From JAEUSG01 sp964590225 (GTDB lineage: Bacteria > Fibrobacterota > OXYB2-FULL-49-7 > JAEUSG01): 63,052 nucleotides of DNA. Positions 25,955 through 35,197 of the stretch are shown here, piece by piece. The position numbers and the translations under genes are program-made. The notes beneath the pieces were generated by a model that saw nothing but the letters and a program-made list of their open reading frames with translations, was not told where the DNA came from and searched no databases. The stretch lies in assembly GCA_964590225.1 (NCBI GenBank), contig CAZPWS010000014.1, positions 1 through 63,052 on the forward strand. Direction: 5' to 3'. How positions within the stretch are numbered: the first letter of the stretch is position 1; the number at the start of each line of letters is the position of its first letter.

Positions 25955-28900
25955 TGAAGCTTACAGAAATTGCGGCGCAGATTCCATGTCAGAAGCTCGC
26001 TGTTCTCGTTGATAATCTTAAAGTTGGGAAGGAAATTAAAGCCTGCGGTTTTGCCGGCTCGTTTTCACCATTTGTTGCATCATCACTTTTTAAATCAACG
26101 GGGCGCCAACTTCTTTATATTGCCGCAAAACAGTCCGATCTCGATAGAATTGAGAGTGAGCTTGAAGCATTTATAGGCAGGGAGAGCATATTTGTTTTTC
26201 CAGCCTACGATATTCTTCCGTATGAGAGACGAAAACCGCAGGGACGGATAGTAGAGGAAAGAATTCGCACATTGAGAGCTCTCTCAACAGGCAGCAATGT
26301 TGTGGTTGTAGCCGCGCTGCAAACCCTCTTTTATAGGTTGCCGCCACCCGATTATATCAAAAGAAATGTCCTTACTCTTAACGCTTCTGATGAAATAGAA
26401 ATGGAGCTTGTTATAGAGTGGCTTGTTGAAATGGGATATTCCAGAGTACATATGGTTGATGATGTGGGACAGTTCAGCATACGGGGTGGTATTCTCGATC
26501 TGTTTTCTTTTGGGCTTGATAAACCAGTTCGTCTTGAGTTTTGGGGTGATTCCATAGAATCTATCCGTTCATTCGATATTTTCAGCCAGCGATCCACCGA
26601 TACTGTTTCTTTGGTAACCATACTTCCGATGAAAGAGGTTGTTTTGCCGGCGAGAGGTGGAGAACCCCAGCAAGATGAAGTGGGGAGTGAGTGGATGGTC
26701 CCTGGTATAACAGGCGAAGAAATTTCACTTCTTGACTATATGTCAACCGATGCTCTTATATTTAATAATGAGTTGCCAAGTTTTTCAATTTCGTACAACG
26801 ACACCAAGTCGCTTTTGTTGACTGCCGAAAGAAAAAGTGACGACTACTCGCCGGAAAAACTATTAGTAGGCATTGATAGGTTTACAGAAAAGCATTCTAC
26901 TTTCGCACGGTTAACCGTAAATCAGTTTAAGGCTGATGGCGTATTGGATTTTAACACTACATCACAGCCAATTTATAGCAGAGCGGGTACAGGCTATTTT
27001 GACGAATTTAAGTTTCTAACAGAAAAAGGGTTTGTGATAACTGTCGCTTGCGAGAATGAAGGTCAGGCAAAACGGTTTTCGGACTTGACAAAAGAGGCAG
27101 GTGTTGATATTGCCGTCGTTGTTGGCGCTCTCGAAGAAGGATTTCTCCTTAATGATGAAAAATACGCCCTTTTTAGCGAAAATCGTCTGCTAAATAGATA
27201 TCAAGGGCGAACCCGTTTCCGTAAATACAAAGGTGGTACCACTCTCCACCATATTTCTTCTCTTAAGGCTGGCGATATCGTGGTTCACTCCGATCACGGT
27301 ATTGGTAAATTTATTTGTCTTGAACGGATAAAAGTTGGACGGATAGAAAAAGACTGCATTAGAATTGAATACCGTGATAAGGCAATATTGTCTGTACCGG
27401 TAGAAGATCTTAACAAAGTTCAAAAATACTCTGTTTCTGATGATGGTATTACGCCGGAACTTACGCCACTTGGTGGAAGAGTTTGGGAAAGAACAAAATC
27501 TAAAGCGCGGGAAGAACTTAACAAAATTGTCTCCGGTCTTGTTCAGGTTTATGCGCAAAGGCAATTCGACAGAGGATATTCGTATGACGATAACACCTCG
27601 TTACTTAAAGAATTTGAAGATGCGTTCATATACGAAGAGACGCCAGATCAGAGAAAAGCGACGGACGAAATAATCGCAGATCTTTTTCGAAAACGGCCAA
27701 TGGACAGGCTTCTATGTGGCGATGCCGGTTTTGGAAAAACTGAAGTTGCCATGCGCGCAGCATTCAAGGTGATTGAGGCTGGCTATCAAGTCGCCCTTCT
27801 TGTGCCTACAACACTCCTTGCGTTACAGCATTATCAGTCATTTTCCGAGAGATTTCGGGATTTTCCTGCCCGTATTGATCTAATCAGCCGATTTTCATCT
27901 ACCAAGGAAGCTGTCTCCAAAATTAAAAATGCACTGGATGGTAATGTTGATATCTTAATAGGCACGCATAGATTATTAAGCAAAGATATTGATTTCAAAA
28001 AACTGGGACTACTGATAATTGACGAGGAGCATAAGTTTGGTGTTAGGCATAAAGAAAAACTTAAGGCTTTAAAAGCGCGGGTTGATGTTCTGTCAATGAC
28101 TGCAACTCCCATTCCTCGAACTCTGCAATTTTCTCTTCTTGGAGTTAGGGATATGTCGCTAATATCAACTCCTCCCTTAAACAGACTTCCCGTGCATACA
28201 AGGATTATTGAGGAGGATAGGACTACCATCAGGGAAACCATCATCAGAGAGAGAACACGAGGCGGTCAGCTTTTTTTCCTCCATAATAAAGTGCAGACAA
28301 TTGATACGGCGGCGGATGAAATCAGGGAACTTGTTCCCGGGTTAGTAGTAGGCGTTGCTCATGGTCAGATGCACGAAGATCAGATGGAATCTGTTGTATT
28401 TGATTTTATTAATAAGAAAATTGACTTACTTGTCACTTCAACCATCATAGAATCAGGTGTAGATATTCCCAACGCTAATACGATTATAATTCGAAATGCC
28501 GATTGTTTCGGTCTTTCACAGCTTTATCAGCTTCGTGGAAGAGTTGGGCGCTCCTCTATACAGGGCTATGCTCTACTTATGGTAAGTTCATTCGCTAGAT
28601 TGACAAAAGAAGCGCAGGCGCGTCTAAAGGCGATGGAGCAGCTTACCGAATTTGGTTCCGGTTTTCAGGTAGCCATGCGTGACCTTGAAATAAGAGGCGC
28701 AGGAAATATGCTTGGAACCAGACAGCATGGATTAATGTGTCAGGTTGGTTTCGAAATGTATAGTGAACTTCTCAATGAAGCTGTGGTGGAAGTAAAAGAA
28801 AATAAAAAGGTGACCAAAACGGACCCATTTGTAAGAATGGATTCCAAAGCTTATATCCCGGCCGAATACATAGAAGAAACAGGGCAGCGGCTTGCAATAT

Positions 28901-29253
28901 ATCACAGATTATCGAGGGCAAAAAGCTTGAGTGAAATTGACGATATGAAAGAAGAACTAAAAGACCGCTACGGCGTTCCCCCTGAAGAAGTAGTTTCGCT
29001 GATAAATGTAATTGCTATTAAGTTTATTGCTTCGAAAATTCAATCGACTGGTGTGTCTGTAAAAAAAGGAAGCGTTTCTCTTGAGTTTTCTTCTGCAGTG
29101 CCGCTTGATACCTCCGCACTTGCAGCGATTCTTTCGAGATTGCCAAAAAATACTACTATTCGCTACGAGAAACCTCTGGCGCTTGATATCCCTACTGCAT
29201 TTGGTGTTGATGAGTTGTTTGCCGCGCGGGAGGCAATTAAAGTTCTGGCTTAA
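25954..29253 (+). CDS. mfd: Transcription-repair coupling factor
   Basis: Mfd is an ATP-driven DNA translocase that displaces stalled RNA polymerase and recruits UvrABC. The N-terminal UvrB-like part includes VFPAYDILPYE and FSIRGGILDLFSFG. The RNA-polymerase-interacting domain begins LKAGDIVVHSDHGIGKF (about 440). The helicase core has Walker A CGDAGFGKTE, the DEEH box IIDEEHKFG, MTATPIPRTLQ and GRVGRSSIQGYALL. A C-terminal TRCF domain completes 1099 residues, the usual length. It begins on the last base of the kinase stop (TAATG) and ends overlapping the convergent DUF1638 gene by 17 bases. Confidence 0.97.
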   Translation: MKLTEIAAQIPCQKLAVLVDNLKVGKEIKACGFAGSFSPFVASSLFKSTGRQLLYIAAKQSDLDRIESELEAFIGRESIFVFPAYDILPYERRKPQGRIVEERIRTLRALSTGSNVVVVAALQTLFYRLPPPDYIKRNVLTLNASDEIEMELVIEWLVEMGYSRVHMVDDVGQFSIRGGILDLFSFGLDKPVRLEFWGDSIESIRSFDIFSQRSTDTVSLVTILPMKEVVLPARGGEPQQDEVGSEWMVPGITGEEISLLDYMSTDALIFNNELPSFSISYNDTKSLLLTAERKSDDYSPEKLLVGIDRFTEKHSTFARLTVNQFKADGVLDFNTTSQPIYSRAGTGYFDEFKFLTEKGFVITVACENEGQAKRFSDLTKEAGVDIAVVVGALEEGFLLNDEKYALFSENRLLNRYQGRTRFRKYKGGTTLHHISSLKAGDIVVHSDHGIGKFICLERIKVGRIEKDCIRIEYRDKAILSVPVEDLNKVQKYSVSDDGITPELTPLGGRVWERTKSKAREELNKIVSGLVQVYAQRQFDRGYSYDDNTSLLKEFEDAFIYEETPDQRKATDEIIADLFRKRPMDRLLCGDAGFGKTEVAMRAAFKVIEAGYQVALLVPTTLLALQHYQSFSERFRDFPARIDLISRFSSTKEAVSKIKNALDGNVDILIGTHRLLSKDIDFKKLGLLIIDEEHKFGVRHKEKLKALKARVDVLSMTATPIPRTLQFSLLGVRDMSLISTPPLNRLPVHTRIIEEDRTTIRETIIRERTRGGQLFFLHNKVQTIDTAADEIRELVPGLVVGVAHGQMHEDQMESVVFDFINKKIDLLVTSTIIESGVDIPNANTIIIRNADCFGLSQLYQLRGRVGRSSIQGYALLMVSSFARLTKEAQARLKAMEQLTEFGSGFQVAMRDLEIRGAGNMLGTRQHGLMCQVGFEMYSELLNEAVVEVKENKKVTKTDPFVRMDSKAYIPAEYIEETGQRLAIYHRLSRAKSLSEIDDMKEELKDRYGVPPEEVVSLINVIAIKFIASKIQSTGVSVKKGSVSLEFSSAVPLDTSALAAILSRLPKNTTIRYEKPLALDIPTAFGVDELFAAREAIKVLA

Positions 29254-29956
29254 AAGTGATAATGGTTTCGTTATTAGATGGAACTATCACCTCGTTTGGC
29301 TTAACGCAGAGAAAACGGTTGTTGTCCCATTTTCCGTTAAGCCAGTCGGAAATAAGTTCGCCTGAACCATTTACCTCGTCATACTCCCATTGCATAAAAT
29401 CTGCACATTCTTTTGTATATGCACGGTATTTATCGTTTTTTATAAACTGAAAATCTATATAAGTAGCGCGATCGTATTTTGCCAATGACTCTTTATCCAT
29501 TTGCAATAAATATTTCGCGTTTTCTTCTCCATATTTTTCGGTAAATATTTTCTCCTCATTCAAAAAACGGTCTCGCCCTGGCTGCATTCCTCCTTCAATC
29601 CATCCGGACGAATACCAATAGGTACCTGATTTGTTGTTAAAATACTTTGAGTAACGCTCCTTCGAACCAAGCAGAAAGGTGATACAGTCATGAGCGCGAA
29701 CGGCAACAAGTGGTTTATTGAACGCTTTTATTCCTGCTAAGCCGTTGCTACATAATCCATAACCTATAAGTACAGCTTCAGCCTCTTCAGGTACAGAATT
29801 TGTTATCTCAAACTGCAATGCTTCGTTGAGCTTTTTTGGCGTGTCATGCAACCCCTGTTTTAAGAAGCTGAATGTAAAACTGTTGTCGGAAAGAGAGGCA
29901 AAATGGCATATTTCCCGCCATAACACCTTACATGCTATAACATGGTAGTGTGGCAT
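29237..29956 (-). CDS. DUF1638 family protein
   Basis: I prefer ATG 29956 (CGGAAAAC upstream) to TTG 29986, giving 239 residues beginning MPHYHVIACKVLWREI. The family signature is clear: IGYGLCSNGL and RAHDCITFLLGSKERY, with conserved cysteine and histidine that could bind metal. DUF1638 proteins have no established biochemical role; in other genomes they are often found near corrinoid-dependent methyltransferase genes. Here the neighbour is murA, 31 bases upstream on the same strand, an unusual context. It has no signal peptide and is convergent with mfd. Confidence 0.85.
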   Translation of the reverse strand: MPHYHVIACKVLWREICHFASLSDNSFTFSFLKQGLHDTPKKLNEALQFEITNSVPEEAEAVLIGYGLCSNGLAGIKAFNKPLVAVRAHDCITFLLGSKERYSKYFNNKSGTYWYSSGWIEGGMQPGRDRFLNEEKIFTEKYGEENAKYLLQMDKESLAKYDRATYIDFQFIKNDKYRAYTKECADFMQWEYDEVNGSGELISDWLNGKWDNNRFLCVKPNEVIVPSNNETIITFKPEL

Positions 29957-29987
29957 TTGTTTTCCGTGCAGTATGTTAAATGGCAAT

Positions 29988-31247
29988 TCATTGCATACTC
30001 TCTCTTTTTCTAACTATTGATGCCCCTACATTGCAAAGTTTTTCTTCTATTTTTTCATATCCACGATCGATATGATACACTCGACTTATTTCCGTTGCTC
30101 CTTTTGCTCGTAGTCCTGCAATAACAAGGGCCGCTGATGCTCTTAAGTCGGTAGCCATTACAGGAGCACCCGACAATGATTTAACGCCACTAATTGTTGC
30201 AGAATTTCCCTCAAGTCGTATGTCGGCACCAAGCCTCCGCAGTTCTGCTACATGAGTAAAGCGGTCATGATAAATAGTATCAGTAACAACGCTTGTGCCG
30301 TCTGCCACAGTTAAAACGGCCATGATTTGCGCTTGTAAATCCGTAGCGAATCCAGGAAAGGGAGCTGTTGAAACATCAAAAGATTTTATAACCTTGGGCG
30401 CTGTAACTGTAATTTCGTTTCTACCTGTTGCTATCGAAGCCCCTGTTTTCCCAAATACCGCAATTGCAGAGGAAAGACTGCTTACGGGAGCATTTTTTAT
30501 GGTAATTTTACCGCCGGATATAATGGCAGCTGCAATAAAAGTTCCCGCTTCTATACGATCTGGAATAATGGTTGATGTGACTGGTTTTAATTCATCAACC
30601 CCCTTGATTTCAAGACTATCCTTTATCTGTTTAATCCGTGCCCCCATCTTTTTAAGAAAGGAAATAAGAAAATCAATTTCCGGTTCTCTCGCTGTATTTA
30701 TCAGGATTGATGTTCCTTTTGCAAGTGAAGCTGCCATAATCAGATTGGCGGTTGCGCCCACACTTACCTTTTCAAACTCGAATAATCCGCCAGTGAGCCT
30801 TTTGGTCGTCGCCTCAACAAAACCATGATTAATTGTTATGTTTGCACCAAGAGCTTCAAGCCCCTTTAAATGTAAATCAACCGGACGGGGACCCCATGCA
30901 CAGCCACCAGGCAGCGAAACTCTTACACGGCCATAACGGGCAAGGAGTGGGCCTAAAACATAAAAAGAGGCACGCATAGTCTTTACGAGATCGTATGGCG
31001 CTTCAAAGTGGTTACATGCTGATGTGTCAATTTGTAGTGTCCTTGGACCACCATCAACTCTCGCTCCAATTACTCGCAGCACATTTGAAAATGTTTGTAT
31101 GTCGCGAAGGTATGGAATGTTTTTGAGTGTGGTTTTGCCTTTAGTTAAGAGCGCAGCAGCCATAACAGGCAGAGCACCGTTTTTGGAACCGCTTACCGAT
31201 AGAATGCCGGAAATCTTTTTTCCGCCTTGTATAACAAATTTATCCAT
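29988..31247 (-). CDS. murA: UDP-N-acetylglucosamine 1-carboxyvinyltransferase
   Basis: MurA transfers enolpyruvate from PEP to UDP-GlcNAc, the first committed step of peptidoglycan synthesis. The start at ATG 31247 (MDKFVIQGGKKISG) leaves four bases after lpxB and avoids the 29-base overlap of the longer GTG/TTG-type start. Characteristic segments are SGSKNGALPV, MRASFYVLGPLLAR and the catalytic loop LPGGCAWGPRPVD with C116. Because the Cys is present, the enzyme should be of the fosfomycin-sensitive type. It has 419 residues, normal length. It sits in an envelope operon with lpxB. Confidence 0.96.
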   Translation of the reverse strand: MDKFVIQGGKKISGILSVSGSKNGALPVMAAALLTKGKTTLKNIPYLRDIQTFSNVLRVIGARVDGGPRTLQIDTSACNHFEAPYDLVKTMRASFYVLGPLLARYGRVRVSLPGGCAWGPRPVDLHLKGLEALGANITINHGFVEATTKRLTGGLFEFEKVSVGATANLIMAASLAKGTSILINTAREPEIDFLISFLKKMGARIKQIKDSLEIKGVDELKPVTSTIIPDRIEAGTFIAAAIISGGKITIKNAPVSSLSSAIAVFGKTGASIATGRNEITVTAPKVIKSFDVSTAPFPGFATDLQAQIMAVLTVADGTSVVTDTIYHDRFTHVAELRRLGADIRLEGNSATISGVKSLSGAPVMATDLRASAALVIAGLRAKGATEISRVYHIDRGYEKIEEKLCNVGASIVRKRESMQ

Positions 31248-31251
31248 ACTA

Positions 31252-32343
31252 TTATGCCATCTCCCTAATAAGTTGCGCAACTCGCAGAGATGGGTTCGTT
31301 TTTTCTATTGCTGATTTCAATTCACTAAATTTATTCGTCATCTCTCGTAACCTTTCTGTATTTGATAAAAGCTTCTCTGTTTCGGCGATGAGATTTTTTT
31401 TTGTAAGGTTCTCTTGTAGTATCTCTGGTACAATAGGTGCCTTTGCCATAATGTTTACCATTGATACAAATGGTATTTTTATTATTCTGCGAATTATTAA
31501 GGCAGATATTCTTGAAACCTTATAAACGGCGATAAAGGGTTTTAAAGCAAGGGCTGCCTGAAGTGTAACGGTTCCGCTTTTTACAAAAAGAAAAGAAGCG
31601 TCCCTTAAAATTTTATCGGTACCATTTACAATGTCGATTCGGTTGTCATCAATAAGAGAAGAGAGCTCTTCCCGTTTTATGTTTTCGGCATTTGAAATAA
31701 TTGTTTTAGAAAACAGGCCATTATTCATCAGCTGTTTTGCGGCATCAATGCACGGAGGCAATATTTGTTTAATTTCATTTGAGCGGCTTCCGGGCAGTAT
31801 CCCCAATACTTTGTTTTGTAATGTGGGGCATGCAGAAACAATATCTTCTAATTCAACATTAGGGTTACCAACAAACTCCGCATTTACTCCAAATGCACGA
31901 AAATAGTTTTCCTCAAAAGGAAAAATTACTGCCAGTTTATCAATTTTTAAAGGGAATTTTTTTGCGCGCCATTCGCCCCATGCCCAAGTTTTGGGTGCAA
32001 TATAATAAAGGGTGGGAATCCCAATTTTTTTAGCGTAGGCTGCTATCTGTAGATTAAACCCTGGATAATCGACCAGCATAACAAGGTCGGGACGATTTAG
32101 CCGGATATGTTCACAAGTTGCTTTGACCATTTTACGAAACCTAAAATATTTTGCAGCAACTTCTGTAAATCCTAAAACGGCAGTATCGTGAAAAGTATAT
32201 AAAGTTCTATAACCCATTTTCGTAAGGAAATCTCCAGATAGCCCTTCAAAATTATATTCGTCTGCGAGGAGTTTAATAATAGGAATAGAGTGTTTTTCGC
32301 CTGATTTTTCACCATACGAAATGAAAATCTTTTTTTTTGCCAT
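31252..32343 (-). CDS. lpxB: Lipid-A-disaccharide synthase
   Basis: LpxB is a GT19 glycosyltransferase that joins UDP-diacylglucosamine and lipid X at the inner membrane to make the lipid A disaccharide. Visible family segments are ISYGEKSGEKH (SGE-x-SG-type start), LVDYPGFNLQIA, YYIAPKTWAWGEWRAKK, FVGNPNVE, GILPGSRSNEI and VKSGTVTLQAAL. The length of 363 is typical. Its presence shows a lipopolysaccharide outer membrane. The upstream LytR_C gene ends one base before its ATG. Confidence 0.95.
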   Translation of the reverse strand: MAKKKIFISYGEKSGEKHSIPIIKLLADEYNFEGLSGDFLTKMGYRTLYTFHDTAVLGFTEVAAKYFRFRKMVKATCEHIRLNRPDLVMLVDYPGFNLQIAAYAKKIGIPTLYYIAPKTWAWGEWRAKKFPLKIDKLAVIFPFEENYFRAFGVNAEFVGNPNVELEDIVSACPTLQNKVLGILPGSRSNEIKQILPPCIDAAKQLMNNGLFSKTIISNAENIKREELSSLIDDNRIDIVNGTDKILRDASFLFVKSGTVTLQAALALKPFIAVYKVSRISALIIRRIIKIPFVSMVNIMAKAPIVPEILQENLTKKNLIAETEKLLSNTERLREMTNKFSELKSAIEKTNPSLRVAQLIREMA

Positions 32344-32766
32344 TTATCTTTTTTTCGGTTTCAGAAGCTTTTGATAGTCTGCACCGACAAATACCGTTAC
32401 ATCGAACTGAGACACACCGTTATGCAATGGTATGAGGTTGTCGGTTCCAAGAATTCGGGCAATTTCGGCTGCAATTGTGGTATCCAGCGAGCGATTTGCC
32501 ACAATCGTCTCCTTGTAGTTCCAGTCTGGCGCATTGCCAATCTCTTTAACATCAAAGCCAGCTTTCCTGATAAGGTCGGCAATCAATTGGCCGGTTCCGG
32601 CTGAGCCGCATCCGTTAAGCACCTGAATGGAACCTATAGCCGGTATTGTGATGGGTATTTCTTCATTGTTGGCATCTTTTAGTTTTTTTTGAGCAATAAA
32701 AAAGAAGAAGATCGCGCCTGCCAACACAGCCAGCAAGACAAACAATGCTGCTATTTTTTTTTTCAT
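32344..32766 (-). CDS. Membrane-anchored LytR C-terminal-domain protein
   Basis: A single N-terminal transmembrane helix (about 5-27) is followed by a LytR_C domain (about 45-130), recognised by IQVLNGCGSAGTGQLIADLI, GFDVKEIGN and the terminal QFDVTVFVGADY. In Gram-positive bacteria the domain sits behind LytR-CpsA-Psr ligases; here it stands alone, as is common in FCB and related phyla, and its role is unknown. It is probably periplasmic facing. It overlaps the upstream secreted-protein gene by four bases and abuts lpxB. Confidence 0.85.
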   Translation of the reverse strand: MKKKIAALFVLLAVLAGAIFFFFIAQKKLKDANNEEIPITIPAIGSIQVLNGCGSAGTGQLIADLIRKAGFDVKEIGNAPDWNYKETIVANRSLDTTIAAEIARILGTDNLIPLHNGVSQFDVTVFVGADYQKLLKPKKR

Positions 32767-33230
32767 CTATCAAAAAAGAATGGAGAAGTCTTGGCGTACG
32801 AAGATGGTGATTGAAAATACTCTATCGACATCATGAACTTATCAGAAGGCCGCCATAGTAAACGGGCATGAGGGACACCAAGGTAGGCGGCCTTTTCGCC
32901 TCCGCCATTAAGCTCGTTCTTTCCGTCAAACAGGGAGAGTGGTTTATGAAAGAGGCCGATGTCAACCTGAAGAGTGAGTGGAATATCAAACTCATACGAC
33001 ATTCTATTGAGGTACAGTCCGGAAAGGTCGTTCTCACGGCCGTTCGAAGAGAAGGACATAGAATAGCTCTGCTGCATGGAAAAACGGGATGGATCGAGCA
33101 GGGTTGAAGATTGTTTTCCTAAAAGAGTCTCTTTTGTGAATGGTACCTGTTGATAAATTAACCCCTGTGCGGATAAAAAAACCGCAACCCAAAGAGTAAT
33201 CAACGCCATGTATCTTATTTTAAAAGCCAT
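32763..33230 (-). CDS. Small secreted or envelope protein of unknown function
   Basis: This is a 155-residue protein with a signal peptide (about 1-22, ending LSAQG). I do not recognise the family. The mature part is polar with aromatic-rich strands (LTLQVDIGLFHKPLS, ARLLWRPSDKFMMSIEYFQ) and ends PFFFDR. It may be a small barrel-like or surface protein. It starts the operon that continues to the LytR_C gene, lpxB, murA and the DUF1638 gene. A second Met at residue 8 is an alternative start. Confidence 0.65.
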   Translation of the reverse strand: MAFKIRYMALITLWVAVFLSAQGLIYQQVPFTKETLLGKQSSTLLDPSRFSMQQSYSMSFSSNGRENDLSGLYLNRMSYEFDIPLTLQVDIGLFHKPLSLFDGKNELNGGGEKAAYLGVPHARLLWRPSDKFMMSIEYFQSPSSYAKTSPFFFDR

Positions 33231-33305
33231 ATTACTATAAATATATTAATTTTTTGTTCGCGGAATGGTTACCATTGATTTCAAAAATAAGCAAAAGGGG
33301 GTTTT

Positions 33306-33773
33306 GTGATTATAAGAGTACTCAGAAAATATGAACGGGTTATGATATTGGCATTATCGATAATGATGGCGCTTGCTTTAGCTCTTGCGACTCTTGATCT
33401 TGCATGGACCATAATAAGCGATATTATGAAGCCGCCTTTTTTACGGTTAGGCATAAATAAGCTTCTTGATATCTTCGGTCTGTTTATGATTGTTATGATA
33501 GGTATTGAATTATTAGAAACAATTATGAAAAGTTACATATGTCAGGGACAGCCGCACTATGAGGTTGTGTTGGCCGTTGCTATTATTGCTATTGCGCGTA
33601 AAATCATAATACTTGATTTTGGGGTTGTGGACAGCTTTACTCTTGTTGGGATTGCTGCTGTATTGATTTCTCTCACCCTTGGCTATTACTTTATGCGAAA
33701 GAGCCAAAAATCACTTCCAAACAGAGACCAGATTATCGATGAGTGCACACTAAAGGAAAAAAGTGATATTTAA
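33306..33773 (+). CDS. PsiE-like four-helix membrane protein
   Basis: The GTG start has AAAAGGGGG four bases upstream. About four transmembrane helices are visible (about 11-35, 49-73, 86-105 and 110-131), with family-like features RLGINKLLDIFGLFMIVMIGIELLE and AIIAIARKIIILD. These match the phosphate-starvation-inducible PsiE family, whose molecular role is not established. It is monocistronic: the next gene converges 18 bases downstream and the previous one is divergent. Confidence 0.82.
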   Translation: MIIRVLRKYERVMILALSIMMALALALATLDLAWTIISDIMKPPFLRLGINKLLDIFGLFMIVMIGIELLETIMKSYICQGQPHYEVVLAVAIIAIARKIIILDFGVVDSFTLVGIAAVLISLTLGYYFMRKSQKSLPNRDQIIDECTLKEKSDI

Positions 33774-33791
33774 ATCAAGTAGAAAGCCGAT

Positions 33792-35108
33792 TTAATAGTT
33801 GTGTTTTATTACCGGTAGTGTGGCTTCTTTGGTGCCAGAACGCGCCTTAATTAATATAAACCCATTTGGCAGATGGTTAGAAGGAAGGCAGATAATTGAT
33901 TCGGAGGTGGTTGTTTTTGTTAAGCATTTGCCACTTATATCGTATGTCATAATTTCCACCGGCTTTCCTTTGTTGCCAAAAATTTCTATTGACAGGTTTT
34001 GACCAACAGGGTTTTGCAAAATTTTTATCCATTTAGCACCTATTTGCTTATTACTTTTTTTGTAAAACGAAGTTTTGTCTATTGGAGCGGATATTGCGCC
34101 GATGCCCCATCTGTCGGTATGCCAAATTTTTTCACCGTCCTCCTCTGTCCATAGTTCATCACCTGCGAAATATATTATGAGTGTGTTGTTGAATAATACG
34201 GGAGATGGGGCGCGAATTTCCCTTTTTGTCCATCTTGTGTCTTCTCTTTTTAAAAAAGGCTCTGTGTCAGCGGTCCAGCGAGATTCGCCATCATATGAGT
34301 AAAAGTGGTGCAGAGCAACCTGTATCCAACCGCTGCTGTCGTTTGCTACATCAGTAAACAGGTGCAGAGTATCGCTGATGGCGATAGCTGCGGGAGTAGA
34401 GTATCCAATCCAGCCGCTATTTCTGGGATATATCGATTGGTCTGGGCTTAGAACTTTCTGCGGCATGGAGTAGTTTGTTCCATTTGCAGATTTAATGAGG
34501 CCAATTGATTGAATTGTAGCGCCGATAGCTGTGTCTATGCCTATTGCAGTGAAGTAAACATATATTTCGCCTTTAAAAACAACTGCTCCAGGTTCGCCTA
34601 CGACTAATCCGTTAAAATCTAAAGGATTCCCGGTTGGAGCGAGTAGAGGAATAGAATCCATAACCCATGTAATACCATCTTCTGAAACAGAGTGTCCTAT
34701 CCGAAAGTAAGCGGGATCGTTTATCTCATAGCATGTTGTAAATGCGTGGTATTTCCCTTCAAAAAAAACCACAGATGGCGTTTCGACGCTTCCACTATTC
34801 CAGCTACTGCTGTTAGTCGATGGCTTTATAACTGCGGTGTCGGGAGAAAGACGCCATTCGGTTCCGTTGCCAGAGATTAGCCTATAAATAGATACCTTTG
34901 GTAAGACAAATCCTCTGCTTGCGGATGCATACATTATGAGTGAATCACCGAGGCAAATAACTGATGGATCGTTCCATGTGGCCTCACTAAACCCGAAGCC
35001 GTAAGATATTAATGGGTTTGAGTCTGTTGCTGTAAATTCGAGAGAGGATAAACTAAATGATTCTGTAAGGGTAGCAGCAAAAAAAGAAAAAAAAACAATA
35101 ATTTTCAT
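33792..35108 (-). CDS. Secreted five-blade-propeller protein (GH43/GH32-like fold) with C-terminal sorting domain
   Basis: The signal peptide is MKIIVFFSFFAATLTESFS. The body shows glycosidase-propeller features: WNDPSVICLGDSLIMYAS near the start, ETPSVVFFEGKYHAFTT, GEPGAVVFKGEIYVYFTA and APSPVLFNNTLIIYFAGDE. These repeated D/E-P-S-V-x-F-x-G-x-Y turns are typical of GH43, GH32 and GH130-like folds. Whether the catalytic acids are intact cannot be judged by eye, so hydrolase activity is unproven. The last 80 residues (ILQNPVGQNLSIEI, MTYDISGK, LPNGFILIKA) are a sorting-type domain with NPVG in place of NPFN. Confidence 0.75.
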   Translation of the reverse strand: MKIIVFFSFFAATLTESFSLSSLEFTATDSNPLISYGFGFSEATWNDPSVICLGDSLIMYASASRGFVLPKVSIYRLISGNGTEWRLSPDTAVIKPSTNSSSWNSGSVETPSVVFFEGKYHAFTTCYEINDPAYFRIGHSVSEDGITWVMDSIPLLAPTGNPLDFNGLVVGEPGAVVFKGEIYVYFTAIGIDTAIGATIQSIGLIKSANGTNYSMPQKVLSPDQSIYPRNSGWIGYSTPAAIAISDTLHLFTDVANDSSGWIQVALHHFYSYDGESRWTADTEPFLKREDTRWTKREIRAPSPVLFNNTLIIYFAGDELWTEEDGEKIWHTDRWGIGAISAPIDKTSFYKKSNKQIGAKWIKILQNPVGQNLSIEIFGNKGKPVEIMTYDISGKCLTKTTTSESIICLPSNHLPNGFILIKARSGTKEATLPVIKHNY

Positions 35109-35197
35109 TTAGTATTTCTTACGACACCTTTAAGATAAAATGGAAACAGTATTCTTGCAATAAAAATATTTATCCTGGTTATGTGTGCCGATCAGCT

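Noticed and set aside
30295..30828. 177-codon frame antisense to murA.
   Set aside because: It is a shadow of a clearly conserved enzyme gene and has no independent signals.
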